Of a DNA stretch of 64,000 nucleotides, positions 63,391 to 64,000 are shown piece by piece (position 1 is the first letter of the stretch; each line of letters begins with the position of its first letter). The notes under the pieces were generated by a model. The model saw only the letters and a program-made list of their open reading frames with translations. It did not search any database and was not told where the DNA came from. Origin of the DNA: Luzula sylvatica. Lineage: Eukaryota > Streptophyta > Magnoliopsida > Poales > Juncaceae. The stretch is taken from contig OX326959.1 of the NCBI GenBank assembly GCA_946800325.1, positions 48,924,784 to 48,988,783 on the forward strand, given 5' to 3'. A program made the translations under genes and the position numbers.

Positions 63391-64000
63391 TCTTTTTCAG
63401 AAAAAATGATAATTGATATTTTTGAAGGTGTTAGACTTCAGTTTTTTATTTTTTGCAAAAAATTGGAAAAATTGAAATTTGTATGTGTTAGTCTTCAATC
63501 ACGGAATTTTTTGAGAAAATCATGAAAAATGAAGTATTTTCCACATTTTAGAGAACTATTTTGGTCTTTTTTAGGAAAAACGACAATTGATATTTTTGAA
63601 GGTGTTAGACTTCAGTTTTTTATTTTTTGCAAAAAATAGGAAAAATAGAAATTTGTATGTGTTAGTCTTCAATCACGGAGTTTTTTGAGAAAAACATGAA
63701 AAATGAAGTATTTTGCTAATTTTAGAGAACTATTTTGGTCATTTTTAGAAAAAATGATAATTGATATTTTTGAAGGTGTTAGACTTCTGTTTTTTATTTT
63801 TTCCAAAAAATAGAAAAAATAGAAATTTGTATGTGTTAGTCTTCAATCACGAAGTTTTTTGTGAAAAACATGAAAAATGAATTATTTTGCTCATTTTAGA
63901 GAACTATTTTGGTCTTTTTAAGAAAAAATGATAATTGATATTTTTGAAGGTGTTAGACTTCAGTTTTTTATTTCTTGCAAAAAATAGGAAAAATAGAAAT
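63391..64000 (+). repeat. Array continuing off the right end
   Basis: Three and a half monomers resembling 47.9-48.1 and 59.3-59.5 kb (CGACAATTG, GCTAATT, GACTTCTG/TTTTCC, GAATTATT/TTTCTTGC). The sequence ends inside a monomer with no change in character. Confidence 0.9.

Larger units (their letters stand above)
1..64000 (+). repeat. 174 bp AT-rich satellite array (entire window)
   Basis: The window is filled end to end with head-to-tail copies of one 174 bp unit. Landmarks such as ACATGAAAAATGAAG, GAGAACTATTTTGG, GATAATTGATATTTTTGAAG and GTTAGTCTTCAATC recur every ~174 bp from the first line to the last. Hand count on the consensus gives about 43 G+C of 174. All copies read in the same direction except a small fragment inside the scrambled patches at 7.57 and 28.60 kb. 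No unique flanking sequence is present, so the array continues beyond both ends. Monomers differ by point changes and 1-9 bp indels, and specific variants recur in fixed order, forming higher-order repeats. Known biology of such arrays points to centromeric or other constitutive heterochromatin of a eukaryote; the sequence alone does not prove a centromere. The species is not recognised. Confidence 0.98.

Noticed and set aside
1..64000. CRISPR array, because of regular direct repeats
   Set aside because: There are no unique spacers: the whole 174 bp unit repeats, it is far too long and AT-rich, and no cas genes are present.
1..64000. CENP-B box in the CTTCAATCCCGGAG segment
   Set aside because: The TTC and CGG parts resemble the motif NTTCGNNNNANNCGGGN, but the G after TTC is missing and the spacing to CGG is wrong, so I do not call a box.
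1..64000. Known satellites: human alpha (171 bp), Arabidopsis 178-180 bp, rice CentO, maize CentC
   Set aside because: The length is close to some, but I see none of their characteristic sequence. Length alone is not evidence of identity. I also considered other holocentric-plant and nematode satellites of 170-175 bp but cannot confirm any from memory.
1..64000. tRNA, rRNA or other structured RNA genes
   Set aside because: No G+C-rich cloverleaf-like or conserved rRNA segment is visible. Base composition is uniformly about 25% G+C.
1..64000. Assembly artefact producing the large near-identical blocks
   Set aside because: Not excluded, but each block copy carries private single-base changes and whole-monomer gains or losses, which simple read duplication would not create. 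Raw long-read support would settle it.

Overview
The whole 64 kb window is one uninterrupted block of AT-rich tandem satellite DNA. The monomer is 174 bp and about 25% G+C by hand count on a representative copy. It is repeated roughly 368 times head to tail, always in the same orientation, and the array runs off both ends of the window. I see no protein-coding gene, RNA gene, transposon, CRISPR array, operon or promoter. The few open frames of 60-78 codons are the same satellite frame read through occasional monomers that happen to lack stops.

A long, single-family, ~174 bp array with multi-level higher-order repeats (HORs) is typical of eukaryotic nuclear heterochromatin: centromere, pericentromere or a large heterochromatic knob. 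The monomer length is close to one nucleosome plus linker. I cannot name the species. I do not recognise the monomer as alpha satellite, Arabidopsis pAL1, rice CentO or maize CentC. A plant, insect or nematode source are all possible.

Layout. 1-7.5 kb: a mosaic of short HORs duplicated within itself. 7.57-7.78 kb: a scrambled, non-monomeric patch holding the only clear inverted-orientation fragment I found. 7.8-12.65 kb: diverse monomers that, with 6.18-7.8 kb, reappear about 21 kb downstream. 12.65-15.04 kb: a two-piece mosaic. 15.04-27.53 kb: about 2.75 copies of a ~4.52 kb, 26-monomer HOR that itself contains a tandem 4-monomer HOR. 27.2-33.5 kb: the second copy of the 6.18-12.65 kb block, including the scrambled patch. 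33.5-39.1 kb: a patchwork of blocks seen elsewhere. 39.1-62.3 kb: two overlapping large duplications (offsets ~10.9/10.73 kb and 12.234 kb). 61.3-63.4 kb: a 6-monomer, exactly 1,044 bp HOR in tandem.

The most informative observations are about origin and mechanism. The 174 bp monomer is itself a diverged trimer of ~58 bp subunits (59+57+58 bp), each beginning with an A-tract and ending with a T-tract, so a T6/A6 dyad falls at every subunit junction. Two variant classes fit this model: seven monomers lack exactly 57 bp (one subunit), and about two dozen carry a subunit-1 motif inside subunit 2. The large blocks record repeated unequal exchange or segmental amplification in monomer register.
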